Of a stretch of DNA of 64,000 bases, positions 11,507 through 21,288 are shown piece by piece. Where the stretch lies: NCBI GenBank assembly GCA_031761405.1, contig JASEVX010000357.1:104552-168551 (forward strand). The letters run 5' to 3'. Numbering within the stretch: the stretch's first letter is position 1; the number at the start of each line of letters is the position of its first letter. The position numbers and the translations under genes were made by a program. A model generated the notes under the pieces. That model did no database searches and was not told where the DNA came from. It saw nothing but the letters and a program-made list of their open reading frames with translations. The stretch comes from Serripes groenlandicus. Its lineage: Eukaryota > Mollusca > Bivalvia > Cardiida > Cardiidae.

Positions 11507-11828
11507 CTAAATAACAGACAAAAGAAGACATTTTATGAGCCACATTGAAAAAACCCAGCATTCGGATGATTTAACGTTAGGACTGCTAGAATTGATTTGT
11601 GAAGCCTGTGCAACCAGTATAGAGCTTGGCCCACGTTGTTATCATTTATGTCTGAGACAGGAAGCGTATCATTTTTCAGATCAGGTGAGTTTACATTTTA
11701 GCTTTAAACATCATTTCCTTCTAAACCACTGGACCAACTTTACAGGGATGTTCCTTTGATGGTCTGTTCCTTTTCAAAAATGTTCAAATATTTAAATTCC
11801 ATTTAGATTTTTAGTTGCTGTTTGTTTT

Positions 11829-11935
11829 TAGCTCACCGAACATTTATCTCCATCAAATCTTTGACAAGTTCGAAACTGGGCTATATGAGGTCAAAAACTA
11901 GGTCAAATTGAAGAGAAATCTTGTTAACCGATTAC
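11829..11935 (+). mobile_element. truncated HINE-like copy, one B module
   Basis: TTAGCTCACCG terminus followed by a single degraded B module (CAAAAACTAGGTCAAATTGA, AAATCTTGTTAACC). The right terminus is missing. Just upstream, 11700-11820 resembles units found again at 14500-14990. Confidence 0.55.
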
Positions 11936-12133
11936 TTCACAGAACAATGGCCTAATAAGTGTATACTGGCTTATCAGTTTTACTGTGCAGAGGGCACAAG
12001 AAATTTTGGGAAATTTGATAATTTTGACACCTGTGTAACAAATCCTAAAATATGGTTAATTTCTATGCATTGGACTGGTTTAATGTAAGATTATGAAATG
12101 CTGCAGATAAAATTTACTATATAGCTCTGTTTT

Positions 12134-14356
12134 TAGCTCAGAAGGCCAGAAGAGCTTATGCCGTGGTGTGGTGTCCGTGCGTGCGTCCGTAAACAATTGC
12201 TTGTGAACGCGATACAGTCTTCAGTTTTGATTGTATCTCAATCAAACTCTTACAGTAGTTAGATATCCATGATATCTCGTTTCCCTTTGCAAACCAGGCA
12301 GATCCGCCCATGCAAGACTGGATTATGGCCCTTGAAATTTTCAAAATTGCTATAATACAGCTTGTGAACGCGATAAAGTCTTCATTTTTAGCTCCACAGT
12401 CGAGCTTATGTCATGGCGAATTGTCCGTTGTGCGTGCGTTAACTTTTTCCTTTAAACGACTTCTTCTCCCTAACCACCTGGCCAATTTGGTTGAAACTTC
12501 ATAGGAAGCATCCTCTCAATGTCCTCTCTTAAATTCCTTCATTTTTTTTTTATCCATCCATAATTCTGGTTTCCATAGCAACCAAAAGAAAAAAATAGTG
12601 AAAACTTAAAAAATCTTCTTCTCCAAAAGTGTCAGGCCAATTTTCAAATAATTTTGTAGAAATGTTCCTTGGGTGACCCTTTATTACATTCCTTCAAGAA
12701 ATGTTGATTGGGCGAAAAACATGGCCGCCAGGGCGGGCGGGGCTATTTTGCCTTATATAGCTATAATGAAAACTTAAAAAATCTTCTTCTCCGAAAGTGT
12801 TCAGCCGATTTTCAAATAATTTTGTAGAAATGTTCCTTGGGTGACTCTCTATTAGATTCCTTCAAGAAATGTTGATTGGGCGAAAAACATGGCCGCCAGG
12901 GGGGCGGAGCTATTTTGCCTTATATAGCTAAAGTGAAAACTTGAAATATCTTCTTCTCCGAAAGTTTTCAGCCGATTTTCAAATAATTTTGTAGAAATGT
13001 TCATTGGGTGAACCTCTATCAGATTCCTTCAAGCCATGAACATGGCCGCCAGAGAGCGGGGCTATTTTGCCTTATATGACCATAGTGAAAACTTAAAAAA
13101 CCTTCTTCTCCGAAAGTGTTCAGCCTATTTTCAAATAATTTTATAGAAATGTTCATTTGGTGACCCTCTATCAGATTCCTTCAAGCCATGTTGATTGGTC
13201 GAAAAACATGGCCGCCAGAGGGAGGGGCTATTTTGCCTTATATGACCATAGTGAAAACTTAGAAATCTTCTTCTCCGAAAGTGTTGAGCAGATTTTCAAA
13301 TAATTTTGTAGAGATGTTCCTTGGGTGAACCTCTATCAGATTCCTTCAAGCCATGTTGATTGGTAAAAAAACATGGCCACCAGAGGGCGGGGCTATTTTG
13401 CCTTATATGGCTATAGTGAAAACTTAAAATATCCTCTCCTCCGAAAGTGTCAGGCCGATTTTCAAATAATTTTGCAGAAACATTCCTTGGGTGACTACAA
13501 GATTCCTTTAAGCCATGGTGGTTGGTAAAAAACATGGCCACCAGGAGGCAGGGCTGTTTGGAGATTTGATTTTTGCCTTATGGCCGTGGAGCGATACTGG
13601 CCCTCTTGGGCCTCTTGTTTATTGTATCTCCATCAAACTTATACAGTAGTTAGATATTCATAAGAGCTCGGTTCCTTTCGCAAACCAGCCAGATCCACCC
13701 ATGCAAGACTGGATTATGGCCCTTGAAATTGTTAAAATTGCTATAATACAGCTTGTGAACACAATAGAGCCTCCATTTACTATCCGATCTTCACCAAACT
13801 TAGATAGTAGTTTTAAAAATATTGATGAGAGCTCGGTTCCTTTTGCAAACCAGCCAGATCCGCCCATGCAAGACTGGATTATGGCCCTTGAAATTGTCAA
13901 AATTGCTATAATAGATTTTGTGAACACATTAGAGGCTCTATTTACTATCTGATCTTCACCAAACTAAGATAGTAGTTAAATATTGATGAGAGCTCGGTTC
14001 CTTTCGAAAACCAGCAAGATGAACCCTTGCAGGACTGGATTATGGCCCTTGAAATTGTTAAAATTGCTATAATACAGCTTGTGAACACAATAGAGCCTCT
14101 ATTTACTATCCGATCTTCACCAAACTTAGATAGTAGTTAAATATTGATGAGAGCTCAGTTCCTTTCGCAAACCAGCCAGATCCGCCCTGCAACACTAGAT
14201 TATGGCCCTTGAAATTGTCAAAATTGCTATAAAACAGCTTGTGAACACAATAGAGCCTCCATTTACCATCCGATCTTCACCATACATACATGCTCTGGAT
14301 TGAAAATGACCAAAGAACCATCCAAGTAGAGCATAGGCCCTCATAGGCCTCTTGTT
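12134..14356 (+). mobile_element. HINE-like element with C modules, interrupted by an inner A-type element
   Basis: The outer copy has 12134-12387 and 13621-14356. It is built from C units of about 160 bp: GCTTGTGAACACAATAGAGCC, CCATTTACTATCCGATC, GAGAGCTCGGTTCCTTT, CAAACCAGCCAGATCCGCCC, ATGCAAGACTGGATTATGGCC. The left end is TTTTTAGCTCAGAAGGCC and the right end GAGCATAGGCCC then AGGCCTCTTGTTC. Both outer ends have the hairpin-prone sequence typical of this family. Confidence 0.7.
12388..13620 (+). mobile_element. HINE-like element, A modules, nested in the C-type copy
   Basis: Starts TTAGCTCCACAGTCGAGC and has a unique leader (GTGCGTGCGTTAACTTTTTCC, ATCCATAATTCTGGTTTCC). It then has about six A units of about 165 bp, and ends GGAGATTTGATTTTTGCC, GTGGAGCGATACTGGCCC, GGCCTCTTGTTT. 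The C unit of the host element continues across the junctions without an obvious target duplication, as expected for rolling-circle insertion. Confidence 0.75.
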
Positions 14357-15209
14357 CATTTTTACCTATCTAAATTAAAAAAAAAAAAAAAAAAAAAATT
14401 TCTCAAAGTCTTATTTTGCGCTGACGTTGATATTTAAATAAAATCCATGTTGAAACATCATTTTTCAAGCATATTGATCAATTGAAAGACATAACAGACA
14501 GGCGGCATCATTGGACCAATTTCACCAAAACTTCAAGAATGTTCCTTTTGCGGTTCTCTTTCAAAATTAGTCAAAGATTTAAATTCCATAGAGCTCTTTG
14601 GTTGTTGAGGCAACAGAAAAGGTGCAAATGCTCAAACTTTAAAAGTCTCCTCCGAATATGCTTGTCAGATTCCAATATAATTTTCCCTGGTTTTCCCTCT
14701 ACCAAAAATGTTCAAGCCACATTGGTTGTTTGGAAGACATGATGGCCAGAAGGCATGTCTGATTTTAAGATAGTTAATAGAAATGTTCCTTTAGTGACCA
14801 TCTACATGAGTGTTTTCAAGCCATTTTGATAGTTCTATAAGATAGCTGTTAGGCGGGATCAGAGATCCGGTCAAATGAACTTTTAGCTTCAAGCGTAATG
14901 TCCTCCTAATCAATGACCGATATCAACCAAACGTTATAGGAATGTTCCTGTTGTGGTCCTCTTTCAAATGTTTCAATTATATGCAAATTAAGGAAAAAGC
15001 TATATTTAGACACACTAATCGAATAGTGGTCTACAGAAACCTAAGCATATCTCCTGGGTTTATAACCGTTACTGCACACATTTTCTCTGTAACTGACATC
15101 TTTCCCAGGTGATTCACAACCGCTATTGCATAGGTCTTTAACCAATAGCGAAGCAAGAAGAGTTATCAACTGAGCTAAGTGTACAGGTGCTAGGGTTATG
15201 AAAGTGCTG
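14357..15209. repeat. poly(A) tract and degraded repeat units
   Basis: A run of about 22 A at 14377-14398 is followed by two or three degenerate units with CCAATTTCACCAAAACTTCA, AATGTTCCTTTTGYGGT and CTCTTTCAAA at about 14500-14990; a related unit is at 11715-11810. No gene seen. Confidence 0.5.
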
Positions 15210-15540
15210 TCATCTTATACCCTTCTCTACATTTTCGGATGTAGAAGCTAGGTGAGACCTTTCTTATTGGGTACAAAATATGAATAAGTGGATTATGAGA
15301 ATTGGACAGAGCATCCTCATTTAAGCTCACCTTTATTGTGATCACATTTTTTCCCGTCGTCCGGCATATTTATAATAATACATCAACTCAACTTACGTAG
15401 GTTGGTGTTGAATCTGGTTCATCTTCATCCACTCGGAGGACCTCCCACTCCTCTAGAATCACCAGAGGATCTTTCTTTTCTTCATAATCTGTAAATTTAA
15501 GATGATTACAATCAAAAAACATATTTAAAATATGATATTT
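15210..15540. repeat. segmental duplicate of 9887-10560 (empty-site copy)
   Basis: Matches the 9.9-10.5 kb segment on both sides of its SINE, but reads straight through TTTTTTCCCGTCGTCCGGCA where the other copy carries the SINE. It contains the exon 15397-15488. Confidence 0.75.
15397..15488 (-). CDS. probable exon, paralogue of 10378-10511
   Basis: Acceptor AATTTACAG/ATTATG and donor CCTAC/GTAAGT. The frame encodes YEEKKDPLVILEEWEVL and DEDEPDSTPTY, similar to the downstream exon. It ends in phase 0, which fits the exon starting at 11506. A further acidic stretch at about 15660-15780 may be another exon, but its borders were not resolved. Confidence 0.45.
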
Positions 15541-16207
15541 TTTTTTGTCTGGGTTTTTCTATTCATTTTATGACTGAACATTTGTGTTTGTAATGTTTTT
15601 ATAAATAAAAACACAAAAATAAATAAATCATTTTAACTCCTATAAATCTCAATAAGGAAAGACATAAATGACAGGATCAGGCTGATCATCATCTGACTTG
15701 GTCTCATTACTAGAAGAGAAACCAATTTCGGGAAAATCGGAAGGAACATCGGATAGAGAAAAGAGACTCCTCTTCAAACTTGAAAATAAGCCATAAAACA
15801 AATCATTAAATAGAGCCGTAATATTTCCGTTATATATTATAAAGTTTAAGCTAATTGATCTGACTCATTTAATGGTTGTGTCACCCTGCGTAGCATGGTA
15901 GGCACTTAGGGATTTCTTTTTTTTCTGTCCGGCGTCTGTCGTCACACTTTCAATGAGCAGGTGCAGGTGACACATGTGCTCCGCGGAGTACTCCATTCTA
16001 GTTTTATTACCCCTAATTCGTGAACACACTGTTTACTACCCCTAGCCAGCTATTTGGTGCTTGTTGGTAGATTATTTATAAGTAGCGACTGACCATAGCT
16101 TCAGGAAACTTGATTGGGTTTTATGGTCTTTAATTGGTGTCCAATAAACAACAATACAACATGTGTTATTTTCTGTTAATAACTCCTTTTGACACATCGG
16201 CAGCACG
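15541..16207. other. intronic or intergenic sequence with repeat debris
   Basis: Contains an AAAT-rich stretch, a possible acidic exon fragment on the minus strand (about 15660-15780; SLSDVPSDFPEIGFSSS), and a fragment CTGTCCGGCGTCTGTCGTC at about 15930 resembling the subterminal part of HINE-like elements. Confidence 0.4.
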
Positions 16208-16290
16208 ATGGTCATGGTGGAGTGTCTTTGGGCATGGCACATTTTCTAGCCTAGTACTGGTTTGTTTACCCATGGATCATGAATTAACAG
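16208..16290 (+). mobile_element. fragment of second SINE family
   Basis: GGTCATGGTGGAGTGTCTTTG then CTAGCCTAGTACTGGT and CCCATGGATCATGAATTA match, in reverse orientation, the body of the complete SINE at 43901-44124. The tRNA head and tail are absent. Confidence 0.65.
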
Positions 16291-16540
16291 ACGTGCCGCT
16301 AGTCGCATCCTGAAACTAGAGTAATTTTTCCTCTTTAACTTGTTAGCATATGTGCTCATAAAATATATTTCTCCTCCAAGAGCTATTATCAGTTTGTCGT
16401 CCAGGGCTGTCATTGAAATTTCATTTTTGTGCATGGATGTTATGACCTCATCTAGTTCATTGGATGACTATCTGGTGCCTAAAAATCATCGACTGTAAAA
16501 TCGCTGATGACAAAGACGTTGTGGTCTGTGCAGATCTCAC

Positions 16541-17504
16541 TTTCATGTGTTTCCGGTAATTGTCTTTTAAAACCATCCAATCCCCACATTGTGGGCAGGC
16601 ACCATACAATCTTGAATCAGACATTGACTGTCGTTTCCTTGCAAGCAACAGTTCACCTTGTTTCAGATGACACACTTGTGTGTTGTGCATATCATCTCCT
16701 CTGTTCCTAAGAATTGTTTGATTCCTGGTTATTTCTTTATGAACTTTGTTCTTTCATTCTTCTGTTTGTAACATCTTTTCCCTTTTCTTTAAATGCTTAA
16801 TTTCTGAAACATCTTGTTCCTTACTGTGCTTGTTGCTGAATGTTTGTCAGGATTTTTCTACAGTAACAGCATGCATGCACTGTATCATAATGTCGTCCAC
16901 TTTTGGAATTTTCATTAGCATTTGCCTTACATTTCTTTGAGTAAATATCTGCGTATTTAACACATTGTTCAAAATCATCACTGCACAATGGTCTTGAGCA
17001 AGGAAGATCTTCACTGGAAAATTGTCTGGAGTCGACTGCTTTACCTAGTGTCTTTTTAGAGTTATCATTTTTTTGTGATTCGGTAGTCGCTTTTAGCATT
17101 GGATAAACACAAGAAACAGAAGAATCTTCTGAATCACTATCTTCAACTGCATTCATATTGTCATATTCAGTTACATTGTCCTGGTCATCAATAACACCAC
17201 TTGATTAATTGAGTTGATTAATGTCAGATTCACCTGCACTTGCGACTTTATAATCAAGGTCAATGTCCAAGTCATCCGTTACACTACTTGATTCAACGAT
17301 TTCATCAATATCAGATTCATCTGCACTCTCGTATTTATCACCAGGGTCAATGTATGATTCATCTATTACATCATTTGATTCATATAGTTCAGATTCAATT
17401 GCAACATTTACATTGTACCTATCATTTAAGTTATCCTCATCCATGAAATTCGATTCAAATCTTTTGATATCACTGTCATTTTCAAAGTGAAGTAAAGTAG
17501 TCAT
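16541..17504 (-). pseudogene. broken paralogue of the two-zinc-finger protein, with acidic N-terminus
   Basis: From the ATG at 17504 a very acidic region with internal repeats (YESADESDIDEIVESSS, then a similar SSGVIDDQD) runs to an in-frame TAA at 17202-17204 and continues in the same frame to HACCYCRKILTNIQQ. A frameshift near 16828 and one further stop near 16750 follow. Beyond these lie RNQTILRNRGDDMHN and the second finger YGACPQCGDWMVLKDNYRKH, ending at a plausible donor AAA/GTGAGA at 16541. The order of the two fingers is that of the intact exon at 7040-8121. The two stops and the frameshift argue for a pseudogene, unless they are assembly errors. Confidence 0.6.
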
Positions 17505-17571
17505 CTAGATCAATCCGAAATCCACCTGAATTTTGTTCAGATAATATTTACTATTTGTGGCACTGATAATT

Positions 17572-17875
17572 GGTCATTACGGTTGTCAGCTCTGGTCTCA
17601 TTATTGGAGACAGCTGTCATCTGATCATGGATGTCAGCTTTGGTTTGATCATGGTAGTCACCGCTGGTCTAATCAAGGGTGTCAAGTTTGGTCTGATCAT
17701 GGGTGTCAGCTGTGGTCTGATCATGGGTGTCATCTGTTGCCAGATCATGCGTGTAGCCTGTGGTTTGGTTATGGTAGTCACTCTTTTGTCTGATCCAGGG
17801 TGACAAATTTGGTCCGATAATGGGTGTCAGCTATGGTCTGACCAAGGGTGTCACCAGTGGTGTCACTTGCTGCAA
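17572..17875. repeat. 24-bp minisatellite, about 12 copies
   Basis: The unit is approximately GGTCTGATCATGGGTGTCAGCTGT. The 24-bp period is a multiple of three, so long shadow ORFs appear in two plus frames; they are not taken as genes. Many units hold the TGATCA palindrome. The array lies about 70 bp upstream of the ATG at 17504. Confidence 0.9.
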
Positions 17876-18119
17876 ATACAACACATTGTTGCTCAGGTGA
17901 TCTAAAAACGTGTGGATTTTTAATGGGGTTATTAAATAATATGACAGAATTTAGGGATATGGCGGAAGTCACAGATTCATTTTCATATTAAATAATAACT
18001 TTTTTATTCACTATTATGTTTTCCTTCACTGTTAAATGGGAGTTGTATCTGTTACCTGACTAGTCAACATGCGTGATTCGCAAGTACTAATGTCGTGCTT
18101 TCATGCTTGATGGCAATGA
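17876..18119. other. AT-rich spacer
   Basis: No feature recognised. It separates the minus-strand zinc-finger pseudogene from the plus-strand OB-fold remnant. Confidence 0.4.
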
Positions 18120-20590
18120 CCAACAGGATATATACTGTATATCTTAGTCACAGTTGAAGTAAAATTGCAAGGGTTCACCAGTAATGAACAAATCACTGTA
18201 TCTACCAGATATGGAGACCGCAGAATGTTAACAGGGGTCATTGCGGATGACACAGAAGCCAAATAAATGGTAGTTTGGTCTGAGGACTTGGCCAAATTGC
18301 TGAAACCAGGCGAGTTCTACATAATAACTAATCTGCGAAACAAACTTTTTGAACAGCAAAGTCAGCTGAATACCACAAGCCAAACGAAAGTGGTCAGCAT
18401 CACGCCAGTGACAAATGTATCAGATGGTCTGACACTATTACAGGAGGAAAAACTGGAGGCAAATTTCGACTCGGTACAAATTACAAACTCTGAAATGCAG
18501 CATCTGCAAAAAACAGTAAGACCTACCAGAAAATTCGAGAACTGTGAAATGCCCACACTGTCATTACAAACAAAGATGCGAAAAGGTTCTTCGGAGCATC
18601 ACAATACAAATAAACACATCTAATGAAATGAAACTAATTCTGAAAGATAAAGCTAAATGAAAATAAACTCAACATAATAAACGATTCAGATGCGCTTGAA
18701 GACTATTTCATTAAGTCTCAATCCATCAGTAGGTAAGCCCCTCCCGAAAGGCTAATGTTTTCTAAATGCAGTAGAACATAAATCTAATTATTCATTCATT
18801 TATTGTGATTTAGACCTGTAAACTATATATTGAATTAATCTAAATCTACTATTTTTCCCCAGATGAAAGTTTTTGCAAACTTACACTAGACAGACAGTCT
18901 CAACGGGAATATGTCGGTGATAGATTCAGTGACATATCGGATGGGAGCGAATATCAACGTGTGATGAACCTGCAGAAAAAATCTTACCTTCTTCATGAAT
19001 ATAGGTAATTAATAAATAATAAATGGTATATATGTGTCAGTTATTGCTTCTGACAAGAGTTGAGTAGAACTAAAGGGCATTTGTTTTACTGTCAAAGTAT
19101 GTATTTTACATTTTACAAGTTTGAAAATTGAAGGAAAATGGGAAAAGGAAAAAAAATAACAATAAAGATATAGGGATAAGATCATAATCTCACCAAAGAC
19201 AGAACACGAGAGTTAAGAGGCAATGATCAGACTTTCCTATCATGTATGATCTGTTCTTCTTTTGTTGCTTAGGAATGAATTTTCCTAAAATAGGATTCAT
19301 CTCAAGAATCGTAATTTCCTGGCTGAGAGATCCTCTATATTACGTTTTGATTTCTATTTCAGTATGTCTTTAAATATTCTAGAAGGTGTTAAAGAGGAGA
19401 TTGCCTCCTTTAACCGTGAACAAATGCCTAGTTTGCCTAATGAGCCGACATCTTGTCCCGTTCGATTGTCTGAAAGGATTTCATTATGCTAGATTCAAAG
19501 CGTTCGAGAGGCACTGGAACAACAAACACCCAGAAGACGTAAAGGTCTTCAAATGCCCATCTTGTCAAGAAACTTGCTCCTATAACATATGAAAAAAGCC
19601 AATACTAAACATGTTATTGATCCACAGGAGATTCTTCCTTACACATTTGACCACCGTCACAGAATGTCCGAGAAACGAAAGAAAATAGTGTGTAAGATAT
19701 AACCATCACAATTTCATATAGTACTCCTAGACTTTTATTTTTGTCTTTGTCTCTCCTTGAACAATGTTCTTGTGAACATTGATCTTAAGAAGGGAGGATT
19801 GTAACGGGAATGCTTTGCATTACCCTCAGGACTTTGGTTTGATATACCACTGTGTCATGGATTATCTTTTGGAGCCTTTTTCGTATGGTGCGTTTACTGT
19901 AGTATACAAAGTCTAGTTCTTCCGTATAATTTGACAGTCCTCAATACAGTCATATTGTTTTCTTTACACTTCAAGAGCATTGTCTCTGTACTGTTTTACA
20001 GCCACTTTGAAAGTATTATACTGTCTTCGGCGGGATCGTTATTTATAACTTGAAAAAATAAAATTGTTCATAATTAAATGATATTTATTATTTATTATAT
20101 TCAGCACTAACTTTAATAAGTAATTATTCTTTTGAAATAAGTAAGAAAAATATTTTATCTCGTTCTAGAGAATTCAAAGGGCAGAATGACAATTCAAGAA
20201 AAAAGACTCTGTGTCAAAATTATCAACAAATAAAAGAACTGCAAGCGTATAAAAAGAACGGAGGACAGGACACTTTACAGTATTTCAATGCTGTTGGATT
20301 AAATGGCTCCACTATATGTAGATTTTAAATTTACCAAATACACAGATTTGCTATGGTTCGCCCTGGAATGTCTTACGAATTTACCAACTTTATTGACAAA
20401 CAGGATACCCTTTGCGTGTTCAGTGGATCTGCTATTGGATATATTAAGTCGGTAGACGTGGAGCCAGCTGTTGACATTCCTGCCCTCTCTGAAGAAGAGC
20501 CTCCAACTGGAACCAAGAGGACTCTTGCACAGGCATTACTATCACCTGTGCGTAGTATAGTCCAGGCGAAAATAGTTAAGGTTTGTTGAA
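18120..20590 (+). pseudogene. degraded OB-fold (RPA70-like) protein remnants
   Basis: An OB-type block reads VTVEVKLQGFTSNEQITVS, RRMLTGVIADDTEAK, stop (TAA near 18265), then MVVWSEDLAKLLKPGEFYIITN. The ADDTEAK, VVW and L-x-PGEFYxITN order is that of RPA/SSB OB strands. An exon-like stretch lies at 18862-19008 (SQREYVGDRFSDISDGSEY). At 20353-20580, VRPGMSYEFTNFIDKQDTL ends a second OB unit, and SIVQAKIVKV with donor AAG/GTTTGT begins a third. The in-frame stop, unlinked frames and lost exons indicate a pseudogene, or a multi-exon gene that I cannot assemble. Single-stranded DNA binding is inferred for the ancestor. Confidence 0.4.
19386..19592 (+). other. short ORF with Cys/His cluster
   Basis: Encodes CLVCLMSRHLVPFDCLKG, then ERHWNNKHP and FKCPSCQETC, an arrangement that could chelate zinc. 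It lies between the two OB-fold stretches and could be an exon of the same remnant. No family recognised. Confidence 0.35.
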
Positions 20591-20812
20591 GTTTAAATGT
20601 TTTAAGGTTTAACACTTTGTTACATTTAACAAATCTGCTGCAAATGCATTGAAAACAATACAAAACACTCTGATATATTTGATATTTGAGTTGTTCGGAG
20701 TGTAATCCAAATGACTTTCAGAACTTGTGAATGAAACGATGTCTTTTTTTCAACCGAAATGGTCATATTATGTTCATCAAGTGACATTTTTTAAGGAAGA
20801 AAAATAATTAAT

Positions 20813-21242
20813 ATGATAACGAACGTTGTATGTTCAGCTGATTTAAACTGTAGAATCCAACTGTCGGATATGGTGAATACATTTGTTAATGTAACGTATG
20901 GTACTGCCAGGTTTTCAGGAGCTCAGTGCAGCAAGACATCGATTAAGAAGGTGTACCGCCAGAAGACTGCAACGTTTGGGATGTTCAGTACAACTCTTCA
21001 CAATTCGAGTGGTGACAATTTCGGCATCATATAAACTGAAATGTTCTATACATTTGAAAAATATGTGTCGTTTCTATAGGGGAATTTACGAGCCGGAACT
21101 GTTTCCGGCAGTTATGTTTAAGAAGGATTCTATTCATTTCACATGTTTTCAATCAGGCACAGTTCGCATGACATGTATCAAACGGAATCATCAAATATAT
21201 GATATTTGCATACCAACTTTATTAGAGATACCATTTATGTAA
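20813..21242 (+). pseudogene. TBP-like (TATA-binding protein fold) remnant
   Basis: The first part (frame of 20813: NVVCSADLNCRIQLSDM, VTYGTARFSGA) matches the start of the first TBP repeat. After a deletion and frame change near 20925, the second frame continues with SAARHRLRRCTARRLQRLGC, KLKCSIHLKN and a convincing second repeat YEPELFPAVMF, SGTVRMTC, IYDICIPTLLEI, ending in TAA at 21240. The middle of repeat 1 is missing. It differs strongly from canonical TBP, so the ancestor was a divergent TBP-like protein rather than housekeeping TBP. It is most likely non-functional. Confidence 0.6.
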
Positions 21243-21288
21243 AGCGCTAATTCCCGGAGTGCTGTATTGAGCGGGGCATAATAAAAAC

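Noticed and set aside
17557..17803. Two overlapping plus-strand ORFs with a repeated GLIMGVSC-like octapeptide
   Set aside because: Produced by the 24-bp minisatellite; a period divisible by three keeps any frame open.
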